Source of the DNA: Halichondria panicea | Lineage: Eukaryota; Porifera; Demospongiae; Suberitida; Halichondriidae | Direction of reading: 5' to 3' | DNA length: 64,000 bases | Assembly (NCBI RefSeq): GCF_963675165.1 | Contig: NC_087393.1 | Coordinates: forward strand, 1,989,502 to 2,053,501 | In this document: in pieces, positions 43,150-53,721 of the stretch | Position numbering within the stretch: the stretch's first letter is position 1 | Layout: each line of letters opens with the position of its first letter | Program-made: the position numbers and the translations under genes | The notes under the pieces: model-generated | Told to the model about the DNA's origin: nothing | The model's database searches: none | What the model saw: only the letters and a program-made list of their open reading frames with translations

Positions 43150-44595
43150 TGTCCGCTATCACTCCCTGCACCCTGACTATATCCATTGTCGATTGAAAGA
43201 GCTTGGCAAACAGTACGAGCTCAGGATACTGCTAGTCTATGTGGACACGGTAGGTCCACTGTGTGCGTGTGCGTGTGTATAGGTGCATTGAAAAAATTAA
43301 ACAGAGATACTTGTAATAAATACATACCGGTACATGTATTATGTGTACTCGTTTTAACTCGTTAATGATAGTTCATTTCACCATCACGAAAGCTTCATTG
43401 TCAAAAGCTTGTCAGTTTAATAATCACTAGCTGTCCTCTCTGTTCACCATGACAACTTCCCCCAGACTGAGAGCCACCATGCTCTGCAAGAACTGACCAA
43501 GATGGCTCTACTGGCTGACCTTACTCTCATACTGGCTTGGAGGTAATATTAAATAATCTGTTAGAAGCCTTATTCTTAAGTTGGTGTGTGAAGGGAGTTG
43601 TGTGTTTGGGTGACGAGTGACAATGATCACATCTTTCCACGTATTAAATAAAGACTCCCTGAAGTACAGAGATGACACGCTCAGTTGTTTCACCTATAGC
43701 TTTTTTCCTTTGTAGCCCAGAGGAGGCTGCACGATACCTGGAAACGTACAAGGCGTACGAAAACAAGCCCCCAGACTTGATCATGGAGAGGACGGACAGT
43801 GACTTCTCCTCAAGGGTGAGATATTAGCAGTTCTATAGCCATGCAGATAAGTATACGTATAACATTACCGGTACAGGTATGTGGAAAGTAACTATACAAA
43901 TCAGTTGTATCAATTTAACCAGGTTAGCGTTTTAGTAGTCTCTCACTAGGCAATCAAAAATGTCGCTTAAGTGAAGTGAAATTGCATGCTATCATGAATA
44001 TAGCAGTCGTCTCCTAGAATTAGAGTATGTATTATTGTATACCCTCTTTTTTTCAGGTGATTGACAGTCTGACTACAGTCAAGAAAGTGAATAAGACTGA
44101 TGCTGCAACACTGCTCAATAATTTCAAGGTAAGCACTGCGTTTATGGGCATATGAACTACTCAGACTCAAGTTGCATGTTAATCTTACAGACAATGGAGA
44201 AACTAGTCCAAGCCTCCAAGGAAGAGTTGACGATGTGTCCAGGACTGGGGCCACAAAAGGTGACTAGCAGTGATAACCCTTATAGCATTGGATCCCTCTT
44301 TCTTATTACCATGAGTAATATTGCTCCTAAATAATACCCAATAGTTAATGTTTTTAATGCGTGACAATTTATTTATGCCTTCGTAATATTATAGCCTCGA
44401 TTCCAGGCCGCAATGAAAGAAGAAAGACTTTGCAAGGGCCTGAAGTCGAGGCTAACCTTCATGTAGAGCTGTAATAGTAGTGGTAGTTTTTTTGATTAGC
44501 CATTCCTTTATTCCATTCTGCAGGCTCAGAGGCTGTATGATTTGTTCCATGAACCATTCCTAAGAACTAAGAAGAAGTCAAAAACAGACCTCTAG
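42841..44595 (+). CDS. ERCC1: ERCC1, 3' half (N-terminal exons absent)
   Basis: Six exons encode the end of the central domain and the C-terminal tandem helix-hairpin-helix of ERCC1, the non-catalytic partner of XPF in the 5' structure-specific nuclease of nucleotide excision and crosslink repair. Signatures: [73 protein letters not shown] and HEPFL near the end (its Phe corresponds to the XPF-contact Phe). It is open with canonical splice sites throughout, which suggests constraint or recent origin. The exons for the N-terminal half of the protein were not found upstream; the segment starts just before the first acceptor inside an RRN3-like intron. It is therefore either a partial duplicate or the rest lies outside the window. 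Confidence 0.85.
43150..43249 (+). CDS. ERCC1: ERCC1 exon 1 of window (copy 5, with real donor)
   Basis: Acceptor TCCCCCAG, donor ACG|GTAGGT. Reads [20 protein letters not shown] then [13 protein letters not shown]. Only this copy has both acceptor and donor. Upstream acceptor copies end without a donor or run into the next copy. Confidence 0.87.
43466..43542 (+). CDS. ERCC1: ERCC1 exon 2 of window
   Basis: Acceptor TCCCCCAG, donor GGAG|GTAATA. Reads [20 protein letters not shown] then LILAW, completing the central-domain fold. Confidence 0.88.
43716..43815 (+). CDS. ERCC1: ERCC1 exon 3 of window
   Basis: Acceptor TTTGTAG, donor AGG|GTGAGA. Completes Ser, then [20 protein letters not shown] and [13 protein letters not shown]. 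Confidence 0.9.
44057..44128 (+). CDS. ERCC1: ERCC1 exon 4 of window
   Basis: 72 nt in phase 0, acceptor TTTTTTTCAG, donor AAG|GTAAGC. Reads [20 protein letters not shown] then NNFK, the first helix-hairpin-helix. Confidence 0.9.
44191..44259 (+). CDS. ERCC1: ERCC1 exon 5 of window
   Basis: 69 nt in phase 0. Reads [20 protein letters not shown] then PQK. It holds the second hairpin motif (PGLG). Confidence 0.9.
44524..44595 (+). CDS. ERCC1: ERCC1 last exon
   Basis: 72 nt in phase 0 from acceptor CTGCAG. Reads [20 protein letters not shown] then TDL and TAG. A small CCTCGATTCCAGGCC hairpin element (about 44394-44453) sits in the preceding intron. Confidence 0.9.
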   Translation, partial: AQRLYDLFHEPFLRTKKKSKTDL

Positions 44596-45303
44596 TTGAA
44601 ATGCCCTATTGCGCATGCGTGGTTTGGAGAGAATGTGGGTGTGGTGACTGTTTGCTATAAAAACGCAATTTTAGTCATGTAATTGTACAAAACTACTAAA
44701 AGTCTATAGTGAGAGTATACGTTGCTAAAGTGCAGAGATATAAAATGGGTGAGTTATGCATTTGTCTATGATAAGCACCAGAAGATAGATCTAATAATTA
44801 TAATTATTACAAATCAAGAAGTTGCAGAGCTATAAAAAAATTCAATGGGGCTAAAAATGTTGTGTTGCTGAATGTTACTGTAGTCTAGTGTATATTTGCA
44901 CAACCAATCAATTCAGTCTACAATATGTGGTTAAATACCTAAATGTAGAGTATACATTCTCATAAGTGACACGTCACACCACCTATACATGGATGGTTTG
45001 TAGTTTATAACTATTGTATTTTGAGAATTTGTGTAGGAGGCAATTGCATTTAACGGATGCTTAACTGTTTGTCATTATAGCAATGTATGCATAGGTAGCT
45101 ATAACGATAGCTATGAGTTAAGTGATTGCTATCATAGAAAGTGTTCATTATGACTGTTCATTTAATATCACTGGACATATTTATTTAATGCTAAATCCTA
45201 ATTAATATCCACGCCTCGGATATGACATACTAATTCTTGCATATTCATGCGACCATAGTTAAATGTTATACATTGTAATTATGTAATGTTTTTCTCCTCT
45301 CAG
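44596..45303. other. ERCC1 3' flank and return to RRN3-like intron
   Basis: No gene. Homology with block C resumes at about 45197 (CCTAATTAATATCCACGCC), marking the right edge of the ERCC1-bearing insert. Confidence 0.55.
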
Positions 45304-45407
45304 CTGGAAGATGACCACAGCTCTATGCATGGCCTCCTCTCTCCCCAACAGTCTGCCCATGACTACCTCACTGGACTCATCTACCTTACTCTGTATCACC
45401 ATCATAG
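45304..45407 (+). pseudogene. RRN3: RRN3-like B last exon, frameshifted
   Basis: Acceptor CTCTCAG is good. After LEDDHSSM a 4-bp insertion and then a 2-bp deletion shift the frame, so the old stop is read through. The same lesions occur in block C. Confidence 0.75.
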
Positions 45408-46010
45408 ACTGAGCACTTTTTACCCGAGGCGCGCGTGGGCAGCCACGGGTATAGTAGTCTGTTGTTATAATTATATAGGATGAAATCATTTTCACTAATG
45501 TTCGAACATCGACAGAATCGATTTGTATGTAGGTAAAAATTTGCTATTTGACGAACATTTTTCCTGGGCGTGCTTACCGGAACGCAGTGCAAGGAAGCAA
45601 ACTCACTGCAGTTCAAGTTCAATGAATTTTTACGCCCCGAAAATTACCCACTACAATGTATACGGTACAATGAAGAGTGTCATACAGGATTTTAAATTAA
45701 AGTGGATCGATGCTCTGCAAATGTTTGGGGTTTGGGGGGTGTTTTAGTTGCATTACAAATATATTACAGTACATTTTATGGTCATTTGTTCAAAAATAAT
45801 TATATAAGGCACAGGTTGTATAATAATTATAATGATGCGAGTATAGCAGGCACCTCCAATGCTCACACTCTTACTTCTTCTCAGGAGCAGTTATAGGTTG
45901 TACACCGTCACTGCATACGTACCTAAGTTTTCTTTTTAATTGAGCACGAAATAATCAACATAAATTTTTATACAAAAGCAGATATAAAGAACACATAGAA
46001 GTATACGTAA
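45408..46010. other. Intergenic between RRN3-like B and gene C end
   Basis: No gene recognised. Homologous to 58114-58726. It includes an ACCCGAGGCGCGCGTGGG segment with no clear role. Confidence 0.45.
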
Positions 46011-46100
46011 TTACATAACATTACACTGTTTAGGCTGTAACAATTCACAGACTTGAGTGTGTCCATTCGTACGAGCCAGATCGTACGCAGATTGACCACC
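46011..46100 (-). CDS. Gene C terminal exon
   Basis: 90 nt ending CNVM and TAA, identical in protein to the gene B terminal exon. Confidence 0.85.
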   Translation of the reverse strand, partial: GGQSAYDLARTNGHTQVCELLQPKQCNVM

Positions 46101-46152
46101 CTGCATTGTATGAGCATGACTCAATACAGTACCACATGATGTAATGACTCAC

Positions 46153-46251
46153 CTTGTTCCTGAGGTTGGGGTCAGCTCCACAGGAGAGAAGGTGACGGAC
46201 AATGGCAGAGTGTCCATTTTTGGCAGCAGACATCAGAGGAGTCCTGTTGAA
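46153..46251 (-). CDS. Gene C penultimate exon, ANK (type Z)
   Basis: Identical in protein to gene B 28305-28403, at an offset of 17,848. Confidence 0.85.
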
Positions 46252-49056
46252 CTGCATTGGGAGAGAATAAATGTAATTTATAATGCATGGTATAGACCGA
46301 CTTAGAAGTTAATCATGCCATTTCTGGCTTACCTAGGAATGTACCGTATAGCGGGTAATTTTCGGGGGCGGGGGACAAAATATTCGTGGTTCAGCAATAT
46401 TGAGACATTTCGTGGGTAATATTTTCGTGGTTGGAGCTTGCACTGCAGGTAAAGGTAGGCAAGGTCGCTTCATTCGTGGGTAAAATATTCGTGGTCAGAC
46501 CTCCAACCACGAAAACCACGAATATTTTGCCCCACGAAAATTACACGCTATACGATATATATGAATAGCAGCATTCTTGCCAAACTCCTAACTAGCTACC
46601 TCACTACATAAACACTACTTTGTGCTTGATCGTGATATTCTTTTGTGATCACATGGACTTTGTGTTGAGTCAATGTATGGACATCTTGTTGAATGCGGTA
46701 AATAATACTCTTTTAGTATCTCTTGCGGTAGAAAGAGAAGTTAAATTACATTGCAGATCAGGCATTCCAAGGACAGTGCTAGAGAGAGACCAGCAAATGA
46801 AGTGTTTGTTCTGTGTTGATAGAAAGCATGTACAAAGAGTGGTGCACACAGAAAGGGCATGCGAATGAAAATTGTTGCTGAAGATGGAAAAATCCATGCT
46901 TCAATGACATTCATAACGCTCTCCAATTACGCATGAGCGAGTACGATTTTAGTCTTATTCGCAATTAAGTTCCTTTGAGTGTGAGCATGTGCAGTAGATA
47001 AATACCATGTGTTCACAATAATTACGCGGTGTGGTTTAGTGAAGAAAAGTAGTTTTATTTAGTGAGTAGGTATCAAGAGCGGATATAATAAGTTTTTCTG
47101 TTTCCCTCCAAGAAGTATATGCAGGGAACAACTATACGTCCTTTATCCCAAATCTCAGAACAATTTCGATCACCCAATTTTGCCGCAGGTTATGTACCTG
47201 CTGTTCCTTGTATATGGCATTAGAATGTGTTTGATAGTTCAATGACATTGTACATGTAATTGTACATGTAACGTTAATGCACAAGAAACAATTCATTTGT
47301 ATGGTAACTGCATGCTATCAGTGAAATGATATCACAGCTAGGCCACAAGCCTCGAAACGAGGTCGCGGGTGAGGAACGTATTTTAAGTAAAACCTCACTG
47401 TTCGCGAAAATAAGTTTGCGAAATTACGATAATGGGAGAATCAAAGTGGTGCTTAATTAGAAAAGCGCTATGTTTCAAAAAATACTGTAGTTCAATCCAG
47501 TTGCGCACGTGCAGTCTAAAGAGGTCTGTTTCTACAACCAATGACACATACATACAGTAGCGGTCAATATACAGTTCCCGTTATGTTTACGTAGTATGTA
47601 CGTAGCACGTTAATAAGGAGCAAAATAAGTGCTGAAAGTACGCTTATGGTACTCTACCACGTACGCACGCTAGCATCTGTACTGTGCGTTTATTTTGTAC
47701 TCTTGTGTTTTGTACCATTTCAGCTGGATCTATAATGCACTAGTTGTGTGATATGGCTAGCAAACGTTTTGCTAAGGACTGTTTGTAGATCTAAAGTCAT
47801 TATTTCTTGCAATGTGAAAAATTTCTAGGATTGGCCGGGGAGAAACACCAAAAAGCATAGAAACTAGAGAGCAGAGCATAACTCCCGTCCGTTACAGCCT
47901 CATTCATATGTACGTTTGTCGCTGGTAGTTTTTTGCATACAGTCAATACAGTTTTGGTAAGGACTGTTTGTAGATGTATGTACCGTATAGTTATCGGACA
48001 GCAAACATTTATTTTGTAAATTGTCCGGGCATAATTGGAACAGATCTTTATAGAGCACGCAAAGTATCCAGAAGAAGCATGCAGTTGTATGCGAGCTAGC
48101 TAAGTTTAATAGAACAGCTAGTGTGCGACTGAAGAGCTATCTAACTTGCAGCACCCTTGCTGGCTATAAAGCTATGTTGCTTGGATCGAATGTGTCTCAA
48201 CTTTTCAAGGTACCGTATAGTGGGAAAATTTCGCGGGTGCAAATTTTCGCTATTTGGCTCCAGAGCCCTCAGCAGAAATTTCGTGGGTTCTAATACTCGC
48301 GTTTCAATGCCAGGACCACCAATAGCTTTGCATGTGAACATATCGGTATGTAGGAGTTTATCCTGGTTGTATTTTTCGCATTACTGCTCTACCCTCGAAA
48401 AACGCAAAATTGAAAATGAAATGAAGTGTCCACTGTATTAGAACAACGAAAATTTCCCAAAAGTGTCTGGAAGTGTTCGATGAATTAGAAGATATACAGT
48501 TATTCCTTGTAGAGACTCCAAACGATTTTTGAATGAAGTACGTAGATATAATCTTGCGCACATTGCATAGCATGTGTTATTTCGACATGAAAAAAGTAAG
48601 ATACTTGTTTGTGCAGATTATTCAATCGGGAGGAAGCATGGTACTCTATGCAAAGTAAGTTATTAGCTTTTACATTTAAAATTAACAGCTAGAAAACTAC
48701 GTTTTTTGCAAAATCTCACCTTTGGCTGAATGAACAGCTCCCTCCCGATTGAATAGTCTGCACAAACCTTTGAACTACCTACTACACTAAAAATTTAGAG
48801 CTGAAAGGAAGGTTTAGACCTCCGGAATTAGAACTAAAAAAGATAAGTAGCTAAACTAATTTTTTACACACAAAACATATTAAAAATCGTGGGCGTGGCT
48901 GCGTTTTAGCTGATTCAGCAATAATTGCTGGTCCCAGTTGGTCCCAGTCCTTAACCTACCTGAGTACAAAGGTGAAGTTATAACATGCACGGCTACGATG
49001 GCAGTTACTATAGCTTATGGTTGTTTAGATACAACTACACTGACTCGTACACTCAC
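46252..49056. repeat. Gene C intron, near-identical copy of 28404-30720
   Basis: No exon. It includes the MITE at 46344-46555. At about 48603 it joins the apex region of a truncated long-hairpin element (48605-48960), skipping about 3.3 kb present in gene B. Confidence 0.7.
46344..46555. mobile_element. 212-bp MITE, copy of 28496-28707
   Basis: Carried along in the 17.8-kb offset duplication; same ends and TA flanks. Confidence 0.7.
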
Positions 49057-49155
49057 CTCTTTTTGTACATCAACAATGGCCCTAGCTTAAAGTAAAAGCT
49101 GCACACACTTCTGGTGACCATATAAATTGGCTAACCAGAGAGGGGACTGTCTCCA
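49057..49155 (-). pseudogene. Gene C ANK exon 3 (type Y) with in-frame stop
   Basis: Same boundaries and the same TAA (QLLL-stop-ARAIVDV) as gene B 34500-34598. Confidence 0.85.
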
Positions 49156-50990
49156 CTGTAATGTAAACGATAACAAAATAGTTATTATAATTATGGATTT
49201 GTCCTCATGCACTCACTGGTCCATGCAACACCACTCCTATATATACGACTGTATATTGTACATACATAGTTTAATAGACACATATCTGGTACACCCATGA
49301 AGTGATGCTCGATCTGCTTAACGACTTAATAGACACATATCTGGTACACCCATGAAAGTGATGCTCGATCTGCTTAACGACAACCTCACCACCTGAGATA
49401 CATCTATAGTCTTGATTTGACACTACTGCATGTAACAGTGGAACCATGCTTTACGGCCATCCCTGAATAACTACGATCTGTTACATTATAACAGCCAAAA
49501 TCAAAGCTCCAGATTGCAGACACGTGTACTTCAGTATAGAGGCGACCCCATAACAGGCAGAAAATTATTGCTGAGATATGTATCATTGTGCATGATCTAT
49601 GAAAATCTAGCTCTAACTTGATCCTATACAAAGCTTGCAAGACCTAAAGAGAAACATTGATTTTGTAGTACAGTCACATAAATGAAGCTCTCAACTACAT
49701 ACACCTCTTATCACAACCTTACTCCCCATGGCAGAAAATTTACGGGAAGGAGGCAACCGCCCCCGCAAATTTTAAACCAGAAACACACTAATTATCGCGT
49801 AGAAGCGCATGCAAATGGCAGAAAACTGCTACTTACCTTCATCAACAAGACAGTATGTGATAGAGCTCATTTCTGCTTATTCTACATACCTAGTTGGCTA
49901 GTTATCCAGAAGTTAGCTAGCCAGAGGTGAGTTACTGAAACTGAAATTTGAAGTTAAATAGTACAGGAGGCAAGGGCCTCCTCTGCCTCATTGCTAGTTA
50001 CGCCCCTGCAGGGGCGTAGGGAGCTTTGGGGGCTGGAGTCCACCTTCCTCTGCAGAAGTACCAACAGGAGTCTTTCTTCTATGTACAACTTTTGAGCGTG
50101 GGCTACTACAGCAATACAGTACTGGTACAGATTATTGGCATGATCAGCATGCCCAAGAGCTAGCTAGTAACTTGAGACCGCAGTGCACTAAGATAAGCGG
50201 AAGTGACGTTTATATACTTGTGTACTGTAAACTAAATAATGCCAGAAGTTAGGTATGTGAGACTAATTTAAAGCTGCCTTTAATTGTCACAGACACTGGA
50301 CCACTATTTCACAAGGAGTAGTGAGCCTCAAGCAGCTTGCCAAGCTCTAGTGCAATTTGAGTGCCGATATGAAGAACCAGCAAAGTAACTGAATAGCTAT
50401 ACTGTTGCTAGTTAGACATCAGACATTCAATGTAGAATCATCCATAAGATGTTAAAACCGCTAGCTAGAACTAGCTGTAGTTGGCCCTAATCATAATTTT
50501 TGTTGTTGTTTATAGCAGGATAAGAGCCGACTTCCTGGAACTGAGTAATTGATAGGAGGAGGGTATAGTTTCTGGTTTAATCCCCAAAATATATGGTGCA
50601 TACGGGGTTCTAGCAATAAGCCTCCCTTCCCATAATTCTGCCTACGCCCCTGCATGGGGTCCGTTATAATTACAGACACTGTACCCTCTGCTCAGGAACT
50701 CTATATATATCTTTCGATTCCCCAAGATCAGCTTTTGAAAATAACCAATCTCAGTCACATGCCTAACCAGCAAAAATTGAATTACTGCTTTGCCGTGTTT
50801 TGTGGCTGCTTGTTTCTGCAGCCTTTTCAAATCTAAAGAACCATTTAGCAGAGTCCTAAGGTTCAAAATTACGGGCTAAAATTAACTCTACAGGTGAACG
50901 GCAATTAACACTTTAAACTATAACGTAAACTATGCAGAACGGCCTTTCCCCGATGGTATTCGTTATAAAGTGTTCCACTGCACAACTAAC
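49156..50990. repeat. Gene C intron between ANK exons 2 and 3
   Basis: No exon. It contains the direct repeat around ATAGACACATATCTGG and two adjoining repeats meeting at GTTACGCCCCTGCAGGGGCG (about 49996-50017). Confidence 0.6.
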
Positions 50991-51092
50991 CTTGTCTAGA
51001 GTGTTGACATTAGCTCCAGCTCGAATAAGGACCATCACCACCTCATCATGTCCATTCTCACTGGCCCAGCAAACAACAGTTCTGTTATTCTT
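50991..51092 (-). CDS. Gene C ANK exon 2
   Basis: 102 nt: a 3-bp insertion at the acceptor adds a Lys (KNNRTVVCWASENGHDEVVM). The rest is as in B. Frame kept. Confidence 0.83.
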
Positions 51093-51166
51093 CTACGAAT
51101 GAAACAATGTACATTGTAACATAATTATAGCTGCAATTAACAGACACGAACACTCATTCTTCTCAC

Positions 51167-51253
51167 CTCATCAGCCTGGTTGGGATCAGCCCCACCGTCC
51201 AGTAGCTCCTGAACCACACCCACATTACCAGCCTTGTATGCTTCCAGGAGTGA
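51167..51253 (-). CDS. Gene C ANK exon 1
   Basis: 87 nt, phase 0-0. As in gene B except Tyr in SLLEAYKAGN where B has Cys. Confidence 0.83.
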
Positions 51254-51881
51254 CTGCACGAGTAAAGGGCATCATAGTAACAAATGTCAATTGCCTATGA
51301 TGTGGGAAACGTGATAGAGTAATTAAGAACCTAATTTCGACATGTTAATAGCACAACTATCGGTCCTGAACGAAAATCTAACCAGTATATCTTCTAATTT
51401 ATGGACACTTCTAATTAGCCCAGACCAATTTTCTAATACAGCAGACACTCTGGTATTTTAATTTTACAAATGTTTTGACAATACCTTGAAAGTTGAGATA
51501 CATTCCTAGCATAATAGCCAGCAAAAGTGCTGCAAGTTAGTTTAGATAGCTACCCCATCCTACTAAAATGGTTGCCGCTAACCAAAAGACAGAAACTGAA
51601 AGTCTGCTACAACATAGTCAATAACACGTACCTCATGATACCCTCACCCCCATCCCATTTCCCACATTCCAAACAACTTTTTAAGCCATTTGTAAGCACC
51701 ATTGCACATAAGTCTTCCTTTTCATTACTCATTAGAATGCTTTATCTATAGTTTTATTGCTTGCTCCATAGTGACCCCTCGTTCAGGGGGTTGCAATTGT
51801 GTAATGTTTGGGGTTGAAAGTGTTCAATTTTGCCCACCAGTCCAGGGGGTTGCCAAAAGCTGCAAGTCCTCTATAGCTTAA

Positions 51882-51985
51882 TTATTGCATGGTGTCCTGA
51901 TTGATACCAGAGTCTGCCAGTTGCAAGGGTGCCTGTAGGCCACCTGCCTCTAGGCCCAGGAGGTTAGGGGGTGGGCTAGTCACAT
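51882..51985 (-). pseudogene. Remnant of Pro/Gln exon in gene C
   Basis: It keeps only the end (LLGLEAGGLQAPLQLADSG to TAA). Sequence matching 37397-38390 of block B is gone, so the repeat and acceptor are lost. Confidence 0.65.
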
Positions 51986-52143
51986 TTCAAATTATAGTTT
52001 TTTTCTTATTTTGTGCGTATCTGGAAAATTATAATTAATTTTTAGTGACGTTGTAATTGGTATATACCATAATTATACTCTATAGGACAAACCCAAAGCT
52101 TTTGCAAATCTTATAATAATGAAAGTAGCTAGTGCGTCTTACA

Positions 52144-52705
52144 TTAGCCTCGATTCAAGGCCGATTAAAATACGGCCTGGTACCTATTGCAAGGGTGATA
52201 CTTCGCATGCGTTAGTTTATTCACTAAAATCTGCATGGGGAATCCCGTTTTTCTTACTCTCTTCTATTTCTATCTATGTACATCAGCTTAGCTCTCTGTT
52301 GCGTTGTTCCAGAAACTAGTCTGAAGCCAGAAGAGGCTCTCATCTACCTCTATGACGGCTGTAGGTCAGGATGTCTTACCTTGGATGTATACAGTAGTCT
52401 ATGGGAAGTGTATGGTGCCTCTTAACTGCTACTTGCGAAGACAACCTGGCTATGGGACGCGTAGATGAGAGCCTCTTCTGTCTTTAGACTAGTGTTCAAG
52501 CCTTCTACACCAACGCAATAGAGCCACAGCTTCACGAAACTCGTCATGGAGATAAAGTATTACGGAACATATTCTCAGTATACTTTCCAAAGGTTTTACT
52601 TTCGTAGTACGATTACCCATATTCTGGGTAATATGAAGCGCACGCGCACTATCACCCCTGCAATACGTACCAGGCCGTACTTTAATCGGCCTTGAATCGA
52701 GGCTA
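52144..52705. mobile_element. 562-bp element with about 55-bp inverted ends and 8-bp target duplication
   Basis: Ends TAGCCTCGATTCAAGGCCGA and its inverse, extending imperfectly to about 55 bp. Flanks GTCTTACA (52136-52143) and GTCTTATA (52706-52713) look like an 8-bp target duplication with one change, typical of hAT-like elements. Block B lacks it at about 38545. No transposase. Confidence 0.75.
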
Positions 52706-52795
52706 GTCTTATATGGGCTGACAATTACATTTCCCTGTGGATACATTAGTATATACGTAACATAGGAAGTAATTAACCCTCTCCCTCCCACTCAC

Positions 52796-53721
52796 CATTC
52801 TGGGGTGCCTGTGACACAGCTCTCTGAGTGAGCTGCTCACTTCCTCAACTGCTGGTCTCTGCTCGGGTCGGTCGTAGAGGCAACGAACAACGAGAGGATA
52901 AAGAGTGTGATCCTCCCCCATTTTAACATGGACGGATGTGTTTCTTCTCATCAGCTCTATTTTCCCCTCACGCTTGTACAATGCTTCATTGGGATCACTG
53001 GCTGAAATTCTGTACACCTTAGGCAAGTCCCCGATGACGGTGTGGATGATGAGATTGCCGAAAGAGAAGATGTCTAGCTTGGTGGTGTAAACGGGATTCT
53101 CTTCCTGGCTTTCCGGAGACATGTAGAAGAGGTGTCCCGGATTAGTGGACAAGATGGTGGGCACTGTTGGATCCACATACCTGGACACGCCCAGGTCTCC
53201 GATCTTGGCAGTGAGGTCCTCAGTGAGCAGGATGTTGGGAGCAGTGAGATCTCGGTGGATGAGGGGAGGGGTCAGAGAGTGAAGGTAGCGAAGGCCCTTA
53301 GATACATCGTACAGAATGTGGATTCTAGTGGCAAGGTTTGTGCTGGGATTCTTCTTGACAAAGTCGGCCAGGTCAGAATGAAGCCTCTCCATTATCAGAC
53401 TGATGTCGTTCTTGTCATGGCCGTAATGGACTCCCTCAAAGCTGACCACGTTGGGATCATCCAAACTCTTCAGAATGCAACACTCCTTGCGGAATTTTCT
53501 CACAATGAACTCCCTCTGCTGAGTGGGGGCATGAGGGTAGTAGTTGCCAGCTTGGAGCAAGATATTGTGAAGTTTCTTTGCAATACACTTTTTTCCGTTG
53601 ACTGTGACTTTGAAGACTATTCCATAGGCCCCAGAGCCCACTTTGTTTTCTTCCAGGCCCAGTCCCTCCACCTGGACCACTGCACTAGAGCATCCAGATC
53701 CACTTCAGACATTTCAGCCAT
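52796..53721 (-). pseudogene. Gene C kinase exon with 5-bp insertion near the start
   Basis: The ATG at 53721 reads MAEMSEVDLDALVQWSRWRD because TGCAC is inserted relative to gene B (53681-53690 area). The kinase frame itself is open from 53680 and keeps GSGAYG, HRDLTAPN, DLG and the donor ATG|GTGAGT. No in-frame ATG lies between the upstream stop and the glycine loop, so translation of a whole kinase would need a non-ATG start or an upstream spliced exon. Confidence 0.85.

Larger units (their letters stand above)
40616..45407 (+). pseudogene. RRN3: RRN3-like pseudogene B (interrupted by ERCC1 segment)
   Basis: Pieces in order: N-terminal exon 40616-40876, exon e 42619-42676, last exon 45304-45407. 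The middle exons are missing. The N-terminal exon has frame breaks and a 20-bp deletion, and the last exon is frameshifted. ERCC1 exons sit between the last two pieces. The combination of lost exons and indels makes a functional RRN3 implausible. Confidence 0.75.
51254..52795. repeat. Gene C intron 1
   Basis: No intact exon. It holds the Pro/Gln remnant and the element at 52144-52705. Confidence 0.55.
46011..53721 (-). pseudogene. Gene C: kinase-ankyrin copy, probably inactive
   Basis: Exons: kinase 52796-53721, ANK 51167-51253, 50991-51092, 49057-49155 (stop), 46153-46251 and terminal 46011-46100. Three defects stand out: a 5-bp insertion after codon 12 of the kinase, the shared TAA in the third ANK exon, and loss of the ANK exon corresponding to 30882-30980 together with most of the Pro/Gln exon. 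Splice sites are otherwise intact, so transcription is possible. Confidence 0.75.

Noticed and set aside
42841-43249. Regular 61-bp repeats considered as a CRISPR-like array or simple minisatellite
   Set aside because: Units are direct copies of an ERCC1 exon boundary with no unique spacers, and the context is eukaryotic.
45259-45495. Minus-strand frames over the RRN3-like last exon (also 57965-58201)
   Set aside because: Antisense to an exon with a clear acceptor and plus-strand homology to copy A.
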